From the NCBI RefSeq assembly GCF_014196055.1, contig NZ_JACICY010000001.1, positions 1 through 64,000 on the forward strand: DNA of 64,000 nt. Reading direction: 5' to 3'. The stretch's first letter is position 1; each line of letters opens with the position of its first letter. Source of the DNA: Novosphingobium hassiacum (lineage in GTDB: Bacteria; Pseudomonadota; Alphaproteobacteria; Sphingomonadales; Sphingomonadaceae). Positions 7,514 to 16,186 of the stretch are shown here, piece by piece. The translations under genes and the position numbers were made by a program. A model generated the notes under the pieces. It was not told the DNA's origin, searched no databases, and saw nothing but the letters and a program-made list of their open reading frames with translations.

Positions 7514-10375
7514 TCACACCCGTTCGATCATCTCACGGATGCGCGATGCCAGCGCGTCAACCGAAAACGGCTTCGTCAGTACGTGCATGCCACGATCGAG
7601 CAGCCCGTTTCCGATGACCGCGTTCTCGGCATAGCCGGTGATGAACAGGATCTTCAGATCGGGTCGCGTCACGCGCGCTGCGTCGGCCAGTTGTCGCCCG
7701 TTCATGCCCTTTGGCAGCCCAACATCGCTGACCAGCAGGTCGATCCTCATGTCGCTCTCGAGGATCGACAAGCCGGCAGGACCGTCGCCTGCCTCGATGC
7801 ATTCGTAGCCAAGGTCCACCAAAACATCGGCGACGACGGCGCGCACCGCTGGTTCGTCGTCCACGATCAGCACCCGCCCCCCCGCGGTGGAAACGTCGTT
7901 GAGCGATGCCAGCCGGTGCTCCGGTTCGGCTTCGACCGACTTGTCCGAGCGTGGCAGGTAAAGGCAAATCGTCGTGCCATGCCCGACCTCGGAATATATC
8001 CGCACCTGCCCGCCCGACTGACGCGCAAAGCCGTAGATCATCGAGAGGCCGAGGCCCGTCCCCTCGCCCAGCGGCTTGGTCGTGAAGAACGGGTCGAACG
8101 CCCGCTCGATCGTCTCGGCCGACATGCCGGTGCCGGTGTCGGTCACGCACAGCGAGACGTACTGGCCAGGAGACAGATCGCGCTCGTGCGCCTCGATCCG
8201 GTCGAGCCACTTGTTCGACGTCTCGATAGTGATCGTCCCGCCGTCGGGCATCGCATCGCGCGCGTTGAGACACAGATTGAGGATCGCATTCTCGAGCTGG
8301 TTCGGATCGATCAGCGTCGTCCACAACCCGCCGGCGCCCACGATCTCGATATCCACGGTAGGCCCGACCGAACGCCGCAGCAGGTCGTCGAGGCTTGCGA
8401 TCAGGCGGTTGACGTCGGTCGGCCGCGGATCGAGCGTCTGGCGGCGCGAAAACGCCAGCAGCCGGTGCGTCAGTGCAGACGCTCGTTTGGTCGCCTGTTG
8501 CGCCATGCTGATGTAGCGGTCGATCTCCAGCGCGCGCCCCTGCGCGATCCGAACGGTCATCAGCTCGAGACTGCCCGAGATCGCCGCCAGCAGGTTGTTG
8601 AAATCATGCGCCAGTCCGCCGGTCAGCTGCCCGACGGCTTCCATCTTCTGCGACTGGCGCAACTGTTCCTGCGCCCCTTCCAGCGCGTCTTGCGCTTCCT
8701 GTTCGGCCGTGATGTGACGGCCGCTGGCATAGACATGCTCGCCCTCGGACGACGCGATCCATGAGACCCAGCGGAACGTCCCGTCCTTGTGCCGCATACG
8801 GTTCTTGTATTGTGCCGGGCGCACCGTCGACGGGTGCAGAAACGTTCCGAAGTCGTCACCTGTATCATCCACGGCCGCGAACGCAGCGGCCGACTTGCCG
8901 ACGACGTCGAGTGCAGACCAGCCCAGGATCGTTGTCCACGCCGGGTTGACGGCCAGGATCCGTCCACCCGATCCCACGATCGTCAGCAGGTCCTGGGAGT
9001 TCTGCCAGGTCCGGTCGCGCTCGCGGGTACGTTCTTCCACCTGCCGCTCAAGCGTCGCGGCGAGCTCTGCCAACGCGATTTCCGCGATCCGGCGCTCGAT
9101 TGCGGCTTGCGTCCGATCGGCGACGTCCTGCACGAATGCGAGATCGTCGCTGGGCCACTCGCGTGCCTCGTTGTGGCTGAGGTACAGCAGCGCGACCAGC
9201 CCCTCGGTCTCGACAATCGGCATGTTCAACACTGCACGGGCATGCAACGCCTCAAGCGCATGCGTGGTTTCGCGCGTACGCTCATCCAGTCTCGAATCCG
9301 CGATGGCTACGAGTTCGCCACGCTTGATGTTCTCGATATACGATCCGTAATCGCGAAATTGCAGCGTGCCTCCCAGTGTCTGCGTACCCGGCGCACACCA
9401 GTCGCGCGCAATCTTGATTGTCTCGGCCGCTCGGTCGACCACGCCATAGCCTGCGCGACTGACCTCGAGCGTCGTGCCGAGGATTTCCGCCGCACACAGC
9501 GCCATGTCGTCAGGGTCGGACATCGCGCGGATTTGATCGCCGAGCGTGAGCAGGGCATTGCGGCGCACTTCGATGCGGCGCTGCGCGGTAATCTCCTCCG
9601 ACACGCCGACCATGCGCGCGGGCCGGCCGCTGGCGGCATACTCCACGCGCCCATCGAGCCGCAGCCAGTGGAGCGAGCCATCGGGCCATACCGTCCGGTA
9701 CTCGATGCCGTAATCATCGCCGTGTCGGATCGACCGGGCTACCGCATCTTGCATCGCCTCGCGGTCGTCATCATGGATTGCGGCGACCAGGTCGTCATAA
9801 TCGAAGCGCTGTCCGGGACTCCGCCCGAATTGCGCCCTGCATTCGTCGGAACATTCCAATCGTTGCGTCGCTATATCGAACGACCAGGCACCCAGCCCGC
9901 CTGCAGCAATCGCCAGCTTCAGCCGCGCCTCGCCCTCGCGAATGTCCTCAAGCCGTGCGCGCGCTTCATATTGCCGTCGCCGTGCCCGCCGCGCCGATCG
10001 CGCAAGGCTGAGCAGGGTCGTGGGATGAAACGGTCGTTCAAGGAAAGTGACGTTACCGAGCGTTTCAAGCAGTCGCACCGCGGCAGGATTGCGCTCCAGC
10101 CCCCCACCGCGCTCGGTCAGCAGGATGAACGGCAAATCGGACCATTCCCCTTGCTCCTCCAGAAGCCGCGCGAGCTCACGCAAGTCGGCGCCGCGCAGCG
10201 TTTCCTCGGTGATGACCGCCATGCCGACGCCTATGCGTACCGCGCCACACAGCGCAGGCAGGCTCGGAACGACAACAGCTTCGATTCCGCCTTGTTGCAG
10301 AACGGAATAGGCGATTGCGGCATCACGACCGCGCGGTGCCAGAATGACTGCGCCTTGGGGGAGCGTGCGATCCAA
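7514..10375 (-). CDS. Hybrid sensor histidine kinase (receiver-PAS-GAF-PAS-HisKA-HATPase-receiver)
   Basis: About 953 residues, soluble, with no membrane segments. Order: a degenerate receiver-like N-terminus (residues 10-130), a PAS domain with a PAC-type tail (to about 265), a GAF domain (about 280-420), a second PAS (about 455-560), a HisKA box GGLAHDFNNLLAAI with the phospho-His near residue 590, a HATPase with NLCLNARDAMPDGG and GTGLGLSMIYGFA, and a C-terminal receiver (VLIVDDEPAVR, acceptor Asp in LLVSDVGLP, KPF). The chosen TTG start at 10375 lies four bases after the kaiC stop; a GTG inside kaiC (about 10420) is an alternative. Co-transcription with kaiC implies a joint cytoplasmic signalling role. 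Confidence 0.85.
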   Translation of the reverse strand: MDRTLPQGAVILAPRGRDAAIAYSVLQQGGIEAVVVPSLPALCGAVRIGVGMAVITEETLRGADLRELARLLEEQGEWSDLPFILLTERGGGLERNPAAVRLLETLGNVTFLERPFHPTTLLSLARSARRARRRQYEARARLEDIREGEARLKLAIAAGGLGAWSFDIATQRLECSDECRAQFGRSPGQRFDYDDLVAAIHDDDREAMQDAVARSIRHGDDYGIEYRTVWPDGSLHWLRLDGRVEYAASGRPARMVGVSEEITAQRRIEVRRNALLTLGDQIRAMSDPDDMALCAAEILGTTLEVSRAGYGVVDRAAETIKIARDWCAPGTQTLGGTLQFRDYGSYIENIKRGELVAIADSRLDERTRETTHALEALHARAVLNMPIVETEGLVALLYLSHNEAREWPSDDLAFVQDVADRTQAAIERRIAEIALAELAATLERQVEERTRERDRTWQNSQDLLTIVGSGGRILAVNPAWTTILGWSALDVVGKSAAAFAAVDDTGDDFGTFLHPSTVRPAQYKNRMRHKDGTFRWVSWIASSEGEHVYASGRHITAEQEAQDALEGAQEQLRQSQKMEAVGQLTGGLAHDFNNLLAAISGSLELMTVRIAQGRALEIDRYISMAQQATKRASALTHRLLAFSRRQTLDPRPTDVNRLIASLDDLLRRSVGPTVDIEIVGAGGLWTTLIDPNQLENAILNLCLNARDAMPDGGTITIETSNKWLDRIEAHERDLSPGQYVSLCVTDTGTGMSAETIERAFDPFFTTKPLGEGTGLGLSMIYGFARQSGGQVRIYSEVGHGTTICLYLPRSDKSVEAEPEHRLASLNDVSTAGGRVLIVDDEPAVRAVVADVLVDLGYECIEAGDGPAGLSILESDMRIDLLVSDVGLPKGMNGRQLADAARVTRPDLKILFITGYAENAVIGNGLLDRGMHVLTKPFSVDALASRIREMIERV

Positions 10376-10379
10376 CGGA

Positions 10380-11891
10380 TTACCGCGCTTGCGCGATATC
10401 GAGGAGACCTTCGTCTTCACCGACCAGCGTCGGCACGCCGCGCAAGACACCCTGAAACGCGACCAACGGCTCGCCCAGGGTAATCCCGTTGGCACCGATC
10501 ATGAACTCGCGGATCGTGTCCTCATGGTGGCCGGTCCGCTTCTTGACGACCGAGATCGCCCGGCGAACGCGCCCTCGCGCTTCGAAGTAGCGCAGCAAGA
10601 TCACCGTATCTGCAAGATAGGTCACATCGACCGGAGACTTCATGTCGCCGACAAGTCCATGCTGAGCGACCGTCAGGAAGGTCATGATGCCATGCCGGTT
10701 CAGATACTGCAGCAGCTCATGCATATGCAGGATCAGAGCCTGCTCTTCGGGCATCGCGGCCTGAAATCCGTTCAGGCTGTCGATCACCACCGTCTGGACT
10801 TCGTGATCCTCGACGCAGCGACGCACGCGCTCCGAAAACTCGCCAGGCGTCAGTTCAGCCGCATCGATCTGTTCGATGATCAGCTTCTTGCTGGCGACCA
10901 GTTCCTGAAGATCGACTCCCAGTCCCCTGGCACGCTCGAACAACAGGCCCAGCTCTTCATCGAACACGAACATGGCAGCCCGCTCGCCGCGATGGACCGC
11001 CGCCTTGACGAAGTTCAGCGCCAGCAACGACTTGCCTGTGCCCGAAGGCCCCAGGATCAGGGTGCTCGCACCACGCTCGAACCCGCCGCCAAGCAGCCCA
11101 TTCAGCTCGACGTTGTCGATCGGAATGCGCTCGCGGCTGAAGCTCTTGCGATGCTCGGCAGAAACAAGGCGCGGGAACACGCGGATACCCCCGGTGTCGA
11201 TCACGAAGTCATGGTAGCCGCCACGATAGCGGCGACCACGATACTTCAGCACGCGCAGGCGTCGTCGCTCGGCGCCATATGTCGGCGAGAGTTCCTCGAG
11301 CCGGATTACCGCATGCGCCACGCTGTGCACGGTCTTGTCCATCACGTCCGCGGTCAGATCGTCGAGCATCAGGACAGTCGACTCATGGCGCGAGAAATAA
11401 TGCTTCAGCGCCAGGATCTGCCGTCGGTAGCGCAGCGAACTTTGCGCCAGCAGGCGAATTTCAGACAGGCTGTCGAGGACGATCCGCGACGGCTTTACCC
11501 GCTCGAAAGCTTCGAAGATGCGCTTCGTGGTCTCGCCCAATTCAAGGTCGGACGAATAGAGCAGGCTTTGCTGCTGATCCTCGTCGAGCAGGCTCTCGGG
11601 CGGAACCAGTTCGAATATCTCGAGCGATTCAGGGAAGTCCCAGCCGTGCGATGCGGCACCTTCGCGCAACTCGATCTCTGTTTCGGACAGGGTGATATAC
11701 AGCACCCGCTCTCCCGCCTCAGCCCCCGCCATGAGGAACTGGGACGCAATCGTCGTCTTACCGGTACCGGGGCTGCCTTCGAGCAGGAACAATCGTCCCC
11801 GCGCCAATCCGCCAGCCAGAATTTCATCGAGACCAGCAACACCCGTAGCGCAATTCACTGTGGCAAGCTCCGATCTGTTTGCCGTTGGCAT
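10380..11891 (-). CDS. KaiC-like RecA-superfamily ATPase
   Basis: A 503-residue protein with two tandem RecA/KaiC domains. The first has Walker A GSPGTGKTT around residue 40 and opens with the KaiC signature TGVAGLDEILAGGLARG; the second has GPSGTGKSLLAL around residue 275, after DNVELNGLLGGGFERGAST. Both halves carry hydrophobic Walker B strands (RIVLDSLSEIR and TVVIDSLNGFQ). There is no kaiA or kaiB nearby. KaiC homologues in non-cyanobacteria paired with hybrid kinases are thought to act in stress or light signalling rather than a full clock. A GGAAC-N17-GTT site sits about 30 bases upstream of the start. Confidence 0.9.
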   Translation of the reverse strand: MPTANRSELATVNCATGVAGLDEILAGGLARGRLFLLEGSPGTGKTTIASQFLMAGAEAGERVLYITLSETEIELREGAASHGWDFPESLEIFELVPPESLLDEDQQQSLLYSSDLELGETTKRIFEAFERVKPSRIVLDSLSEIRLLAQSSLRYRRQILALKHYFSRHESTVLMLDDLTADVMDKTVHSVAHAVIRLEELSPTYGAERRRLRVLKYRGRRYRGGYHDFVIDTGGIRVFPRLVSAEHRKSFSRERIPIDNVELNGLLGGGFERGASTLILGPSGTGKSLLALNFVKAAVHRGERAAMFVFDEELGLLFERARGLGVDLQELVASKKLIIEQIDAAELTPGEFSERVRRCVEDHEVQTVVIDSLNGFQAAMPEEQALILHMHELLQYLNRHGIMTFLTVAQHGLVGDMKSPVDVTYLADTVILLRYFEARGRVRRAISVVKKRTGHHEDTIREFMIGANGITLGEPLVAFQGVLRGVPTLVGEDEGLLDIAQAR

Positions 11892-11920
11892 GCGCGAAGG
11901 ATGCGCGCCTTGAGCAAAAC

Positions 11921-11945
11921 AACCGATTTTCGCGACAATCGTTCC
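11921..11945 (-). promoter_or_regulatory. EcfG-type promoter for kaiC-kinase operon
   Basis: On the minus strand GGAAC (11945-11941) is followed after 17 bases by GTT (11923-11921), matching the -35/-10 pattern GGAAC-N16/17-(C)GTT of the general-stress sigma factor EcfG. The site ends about 30 bases before the kaiC ATG, so the leader would be short. The base before GTT is G rather than the preferred C. Confidence 0.55.
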
Positions 11946-11999
11946 ATCCGGTCAGCGAACCGGTCGGTCGCTGCGACGCCCTTGCTCAGTCGATTGAAA

Positions 12000-12605
12000 T
12001 CACTCTGAAAAGGTCCGCGCCGCCATTGCGCTGCGCTGGATCACCGTGAGGCAGCAGATCATGGCATAGCCATAAGCAATCGCTCCGAAGTGCTGCGGGA
12101 TCAGGCACATCGCGATGAAGACCGCTATGGTTTCGACACCTTCTGCGATTCCGGTGTTGTAGAAAAAGCTCTTCGCCCCATGCGCCGTGGTTTCCAGTCC
12201 CCGTTTGGCAGCGATCGTCGCGAACGCCAGAAAACTGATGCCTGTGAGGGCAAAACTCGCCAGCAGCAGTACGGCGGGGAGAAGGTTCTGGGGCGCGGCA
12301 AAAGCAAAGCCGACCGGGATCGCGATATAGAACACGAAGTCCGCCACGATATCGAGGTAGCCGCCAAAATCGGTCAGCTTGGTTGCGCGCGCGACGGCGC
12401 CATCGAGCCCGTCGAGCAAGCGGTTGGCGATTACCAGCGCCAGCCCTGCCAGCGTGTGGCCTTCCGCAATCGCCAGCGCACCGACCAGGCCGGTCACCAT
12501 CCCGATCACCGTGATCACGTTCGCGCCGATCCCGACAGACGCCAGCGCGCCTCCCATCCGGTTCAGCACGGGGTCTATATAAGGGCGCAGCTTCGCGTCG
12601 AACAT
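12000..12605 (-). CDS. CDP-alcohol phosphatidyltransferase family protein
   Basis: A 201-residue integral membrane enzyme of the family that joins an alcohol to a CDP-activated phosphatidyl group. The family motif D-G-x2-A-R-x8-G-x3-D-x3-D is complete: DGAVAR, then GGYLDIVAD, around residues 65-90. About six hydrophobic helices follow the family layout. Which head group it transfers cannot be told from sequence. It is the last gene of the six-gene run that starts with the flavin reductase at 17777; only three bases separate it from the nucleoside transporter. Confidence 0.85.
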   Translation of the reverse strand: MFDAKLRPYIDPVLNRMGGALASVGIGANVITVIGMVTGLVGALAIAEGHTLAGLALVIANRLLDGLDGAVARATKLTDFGGYLDIVADFVFYIAIPVGFAFAAPQNLLPAVLLLASFALTGISFLAFATIAAKRGLETTAHGAKSFFYNTGIAEGVETIAVFIAMCLIPQHFGAIAYGYAMICCLTVIQRSAMAARTFSE

Positions 12606-12608
12606 CGC

Positions 12609-13898
12609 TCAGACCGGCGTCACGAGGCCGATTACCGCCCCGCACATCAACGACGCCAGATTGCCCGCGATCCAGCTTTTCATGCCAAGCTGCGCCGCCT
12701 CGCTCCGCCGGTTGGGTGCCAGCGTGCTGATCGTCGTCACCAGCAGGCCGACGCTTGCCAGATTGGCGACGCTGCACAGCGCATAAGTCACGATAAGCTG
12801 GCTGCGCACGCTGAACGTACCCTGCGGAACGGCGGCGAATTCCAGATAGGCCACGTATTCGTTCAGGATCGTCTTTGTGCCCATCAGCGCGCCTGCCGCA
12901 GGCGACTGGTCCCACGGCACCCCGATGCTCCACATCACCGGCGCAAACAACCAACCGAACGTGCGCTTCAGCGTGATCGGCTGGCCATCGACCAGCGGCA
13001 GGTTCGCCAAAATCTGGTCGCTCAGGTTCACCAGCGCGAAGATCACGATGATGATCCCGATCACCGCCAGCACCAGCTGAACGCCCTCCATCGTCCCGCG
13101 CAGGATCGCGTCCATCGTTCCGTCGTAGTGGACTTCAGGTTGAACCTCCTCGCTCGCGGCATCAGCGGGATCGCCCGGCACCATCATCCGCGCGATCAGG
13201 ATCGCGGCGGGTAGCGACAGGAACGAGGCGACGATCATGTGCCCAACCGCATCGGGCAGGCTCGGCGCTAGCGTCGTCGCGTAAAGCACCAGCAGCGCGC
13301 CCGAGATGTTTGCCATTGAGAGCACCATCACCGCGAACAACTCCGCGCGTGACATTGTCGCGCAATAGGTCCGCACGATCAGCGGCGCCTCGACCACGCC
13401 GAGGAATATGTTCGCCCCGGCATTCAGCCCGACCACTCCGGTTACGCCCAGTGTGCGCCGCAGGATCCACGAAAGGCCGTTAACCAGCCAGCGCAGCACG
13501 CCCCAGTGCCAGAACAGCGCGGTCAGTGCCGAGAACACGATGATCAGCGGCAGGATCTGAAACGCGATCACCATCGGCGGCGTCGCGCCGGGCTTGAGCA
13601 CGAACGGCAGCTCCGCTCCGCCGAGATACCCGAACATGTACGACGATCCCGCCAGCGTCGCCCGCTCGATCGCTTCGACCCCGTGATTGATCACGCCGAC
13701 CGCGCGCCACACCGCCGGCACGCGCACGAACGCCAGTGCGATGGCAATCTGCATGGCAACCGCGCCTGCCACCCACTTCCACCCCGGCATCGCCCGGCGG
13801 TTTTCCGATATGCCCCACGCCAGCGCCAGGATCAGCGCGACGCCGATCAATCCCTGCGCCTGTTGAAAAACGGCTAGCAACGTCATCCCCCAAGCCAA
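12609..13898 (-). CDS. Concentrative nucleoside transporter (NupC/CNT family)
   Basis: A 429-residue inner-membrane protein with about ten hydrophobic helices. Family marks are the N-terminal ISENRRAMPGWKWVAGA, the gate/Nos region GVLRWLVNGLSWILRRTLG and GANIFLGVVEAPLIVRTY, and later NVAYLEFAAVP-type helix-breaking sequence in NEYVAYLEFAAV and TYALCSVANLASVG. CNT proteins import nucleosides with protons or sodium. It begins six bases after the stop of the FAD oxidoreductase gene, so it belongs to the ergothioneine operon by position; a functional reason for the pairing is not evident. Confidence 0.88.
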   Translation of the reverse strand: MAWGMTLLAVFQQAQGLIGVALILALAWGISENRRAMPGWKWVAGAVAMQIAIALAFVRVPAVWRAVGVINHGVEAIERATLAGSSYMFGYLGGAELPFVLKPGATPPMVIAFQILPLIIVFSALTALFWHWGVLRWLVNGLSWILRRTLGVTGVVGLNAGANIFLGVVEAPLIVRTYCATMSRAELFAVMVLSMANISGALLVLYATTLAPSLPDAVGHMIVASFLSLPAAILIARMMVPGDPADAASEEVQPEVHYDGTMDAILRGTMEGVQLVLAVIGIIIVIFALVNLSDQILANLPLVDGQPITLKRTFGWLFAPVMWSIGVPWDQSPAAGALMGTKTILNEYVAYLEFAAVPQGTFSVRSQLIVTYALCSVANLASVGLLVTTISTLAPNRRSEAAQLGMKSWIAGNLASLMCGAVIGLVTPV

Positions 13899-13904
13899 TC
13901 CGGG

Positions 13905-14996
13905 TCAGGAGTATCGCCGGACGAAGCGCCGGTCTATCTGATCCTTCAACCACCACGCCAGCCGCCCCACCGTGGCAAAGCCGCCCCACGACAGGATGGC
14001 GCGCCGGTCGCCCGTCGCAAGCAGGTACAGTGTGCGCCCGGATGGCTGATACTGTCGAAGCTTTCCTCCACAAACCACCGCCCGCAGGTTCGCCGCCAGC
14101 ACCGGCCCCGCCTTGACCGCATGAACGCCCGACCGCGCCAGCTTGCGGTCGACCCGCTCGATGATGTCGCCCGCGGCAAAGATCGCCGGGTGCGAGACGC
14201 TGCGCATCTCCGCTCCCACCGAAACAAAGCCGTCGTCGCTGCAGGCAAGGCCCGATGCCTTGATCCAACCGGGCGCGCGACTGCCCGTGGCGACGATCAC
14301 GACATCGAAGCTCAGGTGCTCGCCGTTGGAAAGGACCAACGCGTCCCCGGTCGCTTCGGCGCTCGCAAAATGGACTTCGATTTCACGTCGCGCGAGTTCT
14401 GCCAAAGCCAGATTTCGCACTTTCGTGGCATGACCGGCGAGAAATCCATCGGCTGGAGCGATCAACGCGACTTTCCCCCGCCTTCCGGCGGTGCGCAACG
14501 CCGCATCCACCCCCAGAATCAGTTCTACCCCGGCGGCTCCCCCGCCTATTCCCCCAACATGCAATCTCAACCCGCTTTGCCGCAATTCCTGCCAGCGATG
14601 GATGAATTCATCCATCGGCCTGATCGGCAGAACGTCTTTGCCAAGTGACGAAAAACAAACGCTTTCGATCTCCCCGCCGATCGCCAGCGACAGCAGGTCG
14701 AAGCCCATCTCCACGCCCGTCGAAAGTTGCAGGGACTGGCGCACGGGATCGACGCCGGTGACCTCGGCGATCACCAGTTCCGCACCCGCGCGCTCGGCCA
14801 GCGGCGCAAGGTCGATCAGCAATTGCTTTCGGTCATAGATGCCCGCAAGCCACCCCGGCACCATCCCCGAATAGACGCTATGTCGCGAAGAAGTCACCAG
14901 AACCCGGGTCGTATCGGCAAGCGGCTGCCGCGCCCAATCGGCCAGCACTGCCAGATGCGCGTGGCCTCCGCCCGCCAGGATTACGCGCTGTGTCAG
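13905..14996 (-). CDS. FAD-dependent pyridine-nucleotide oxidoreductase (SelD-N-terminal-like), probable CTG start
   Basis: A 363-residue flavoprotein if read from CTG at 14996. This codon forms a four-base CTGA overlap with the egtB stop and is followed at once by VILAGGGHAHLAVLADW, the FAD-binding GxGGxxH strand of the family of NADH:quinone-type oxidoreductases found fused to SelD. The first conventional start, GTG at 14948, would remove this essential motif. Later motifs include a second nucleotide-binding segment (LHVGGIGGGAAGVELI), the VIVATGSRAP strand and the C-terminal FAAGDI FAD contact. It is in the ergothioneine operon. A sequencing error or a genuine rare start could explain the missing ATG. 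Confidence 0.75.
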   Translation of the reverse strand: MTQRVILAGGGHAHLAVLADWARQPLADTTRVLVTSSRHSVYSGMVPGWLAGIYDRKQLLIDLAPLAERAGAELVIAEVTGVDPVRQSLQLSTGVEMGFDLLSLAIGGEIESVCFSSLGKDVLPIRPMDEFIHRWQELRQSGLRLHVGGIGGGAAGVELILGVDAALRTAGRRGKVALIAPADGFLAGHATKVRNLALAELARREIEVHFASAEATGDALVLSNGEHLSFDVVIVATGSRAPGWIKASGLACSDDGFVSVGAEMRSVSHPAIFAAGDIIERVDRKLARSGVHAVKAGPVLAANLRAVVCGGKLRQYQPSGRTLYLLATGDRRAILSWGGFATVGRLAWWLKDQIDRRFVRRYS

Positions 14997-16186
14997 GAAC
15001 AGCGCGCCAAACGTATGCCACTGAACGCCCAGCGCGCGGCAGGGGGGAAGAAATTCCGATACGTTAATCGTGTATGCCCCGCAGGCGTCGCCAAAGACCC
15101 GCCGCGCAACACGAACTGGTTGACCATGAACTTGCCGTTATATTCTCCGACCGCCCCCGCCGCCGCCGCAAAGCCGGGATATCCGACATAAGGCGACGCC
15201 GTCCACTGCCACGCCAGATCATCGACTTCGCGCAGCAATGCGTGCCTCGCAGCAATCTCCCACTCCGCCTCGGTCGGCAGGCGAGCACCTGCCCAGCGCG
15301 CAAAAGCATCGGCTTCATAATAACTTAGGTGCATTACCGGCTCCGATGGGTCGACCGCCACGCGGCCGTCCAGCGAAAAGCGCGTCCAGCCATCGGCGGT
15401 GTCCTGCCAATACAGCGGCGCGGTCCAACTCTCTGCCTCGACAGTCGCCCAGCCGTCCGAAAGCCACAATTCCGCAGTTGCGTACCCGCCCGCTGCGATG
15501 AACTCGAGATACGCGCCCGCCGTCACCAACCTGTCGGCAATCTCGAAAGGCTCGGTCCACACCCGGTGACGCGGACCCTCATTGTCGAACGAAAATCCGC
15601 TGCCATCGTGGCCGATTTCTCCTAGCCCTCCAGGGACTTGCACCCACGTTACTGCGTCCGACGCCACGCGGTCAGGGGTGTTGTCGCGATAGGCAGGCTG
15701 AAGCGGGTTCAGCGAAAACGCGTGCTGGATGTCCATCAGAATCAATTCCTGATGCTGCTGCTCATGATGCAGCCCAAGCTCCACCAGATCGCGCCACTTT
15801 CCCGGTGAAACGCTGGCGATCAACTTCGCCATCGCCGCATCGACATGGTGACGGTAAGCGATCACCTGATCAAGCGAGGGCCGCGTCAGCAATCCCCGCT
15901 GTGGCCGCGCAAAACGCTCGCCCACGCCGACGTAATAGGAGTTGAACAACACCGTATAGGCGGGGTCAAACGCCTGATATTCAGGCATTAAGGGTAAAAG
16001 TAGGAAGGTTTCGAAAAACCAGCTGGTGTGGGCCAGATGCCACTTTGCCGGGCTGGCATCAGGCATGGATTGTATCTGACAATCCTCGGCTGAAAGCCCG
16101 GCAGTCAGCGCTTCCGTCGCCGACCTGACCGCGCAAAACGCTTCGAACGCGTCGCTTTCGAGACTGGTACTGGGTTGCGAACTCAT
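14993..16186 (-). CDS. egtB: Ergothioneine biosynthesis sulfoxide synthase EgtB
   Basis: A 397-residue iron enzyme that couples trimethylhistidine (hercynine) to a thiol donor with O2. An N-terminal DinB-like half supplies the three-His iron site: KWHLAHTSWFFE near residue 45 and HHEQQHQE near residue 130. The C-terminal half is the formylglycine-enzyme-like (FGE-sulfatase) domain, with GGYATAELWLSDGW, ARLPTEAEWEIAAR, EYNGKFMVNQFVLRGG and the terminal FFPPAARWAFSGIRLAR. The start ATG at 16186 overlaps the egtD stop in ATGA. No egtA, egtC or egtE is present, so any glutamyl removal or C-S lyase step must be encoded elsewhere or bypassed. Confidence 0.93.
   Translation of the reverse strand: MSSQPSTSLESDAFEAFCAVRSATEALTAGLSAEDCQIQSMPDASPAKWHLAHTSWFFETFLLLPLMPEYQAFDPAYTVLFNSYYVGVGERFARPQRGLLTRPSLDQVIAYRHHVDAAMAKLIASVSPGKWRDLVELGLHHEQQHQELILMDIQHAFSLNPLQPAYRDNTPDRVASDAVTWVQVPGGLGEIGHDGSGFSFDNEGPRHRVWTEPFEIADRLVTAGAYLEFIAAGGYATAELWLSDGWATVEAESWTAPLYWQDTADGWTRFSLDGRVAVDPSEPVMHLSYYEADAFARWAGARLPTEAEWEIAARHALLREVDDLAWQWTASPYVGYPGFAAAAGAVGEYNGKFMVNQFVLRGGSLATPAGHTRLTYRNFFPPAARWAFSGIRLARCS

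Noticed and set aside
10344-12008. A 554-codon plus-strand frame opposite kaiC
   Set aside because: Shadow of kaiC, whose two Walker A motifs are intact on the minus strand.
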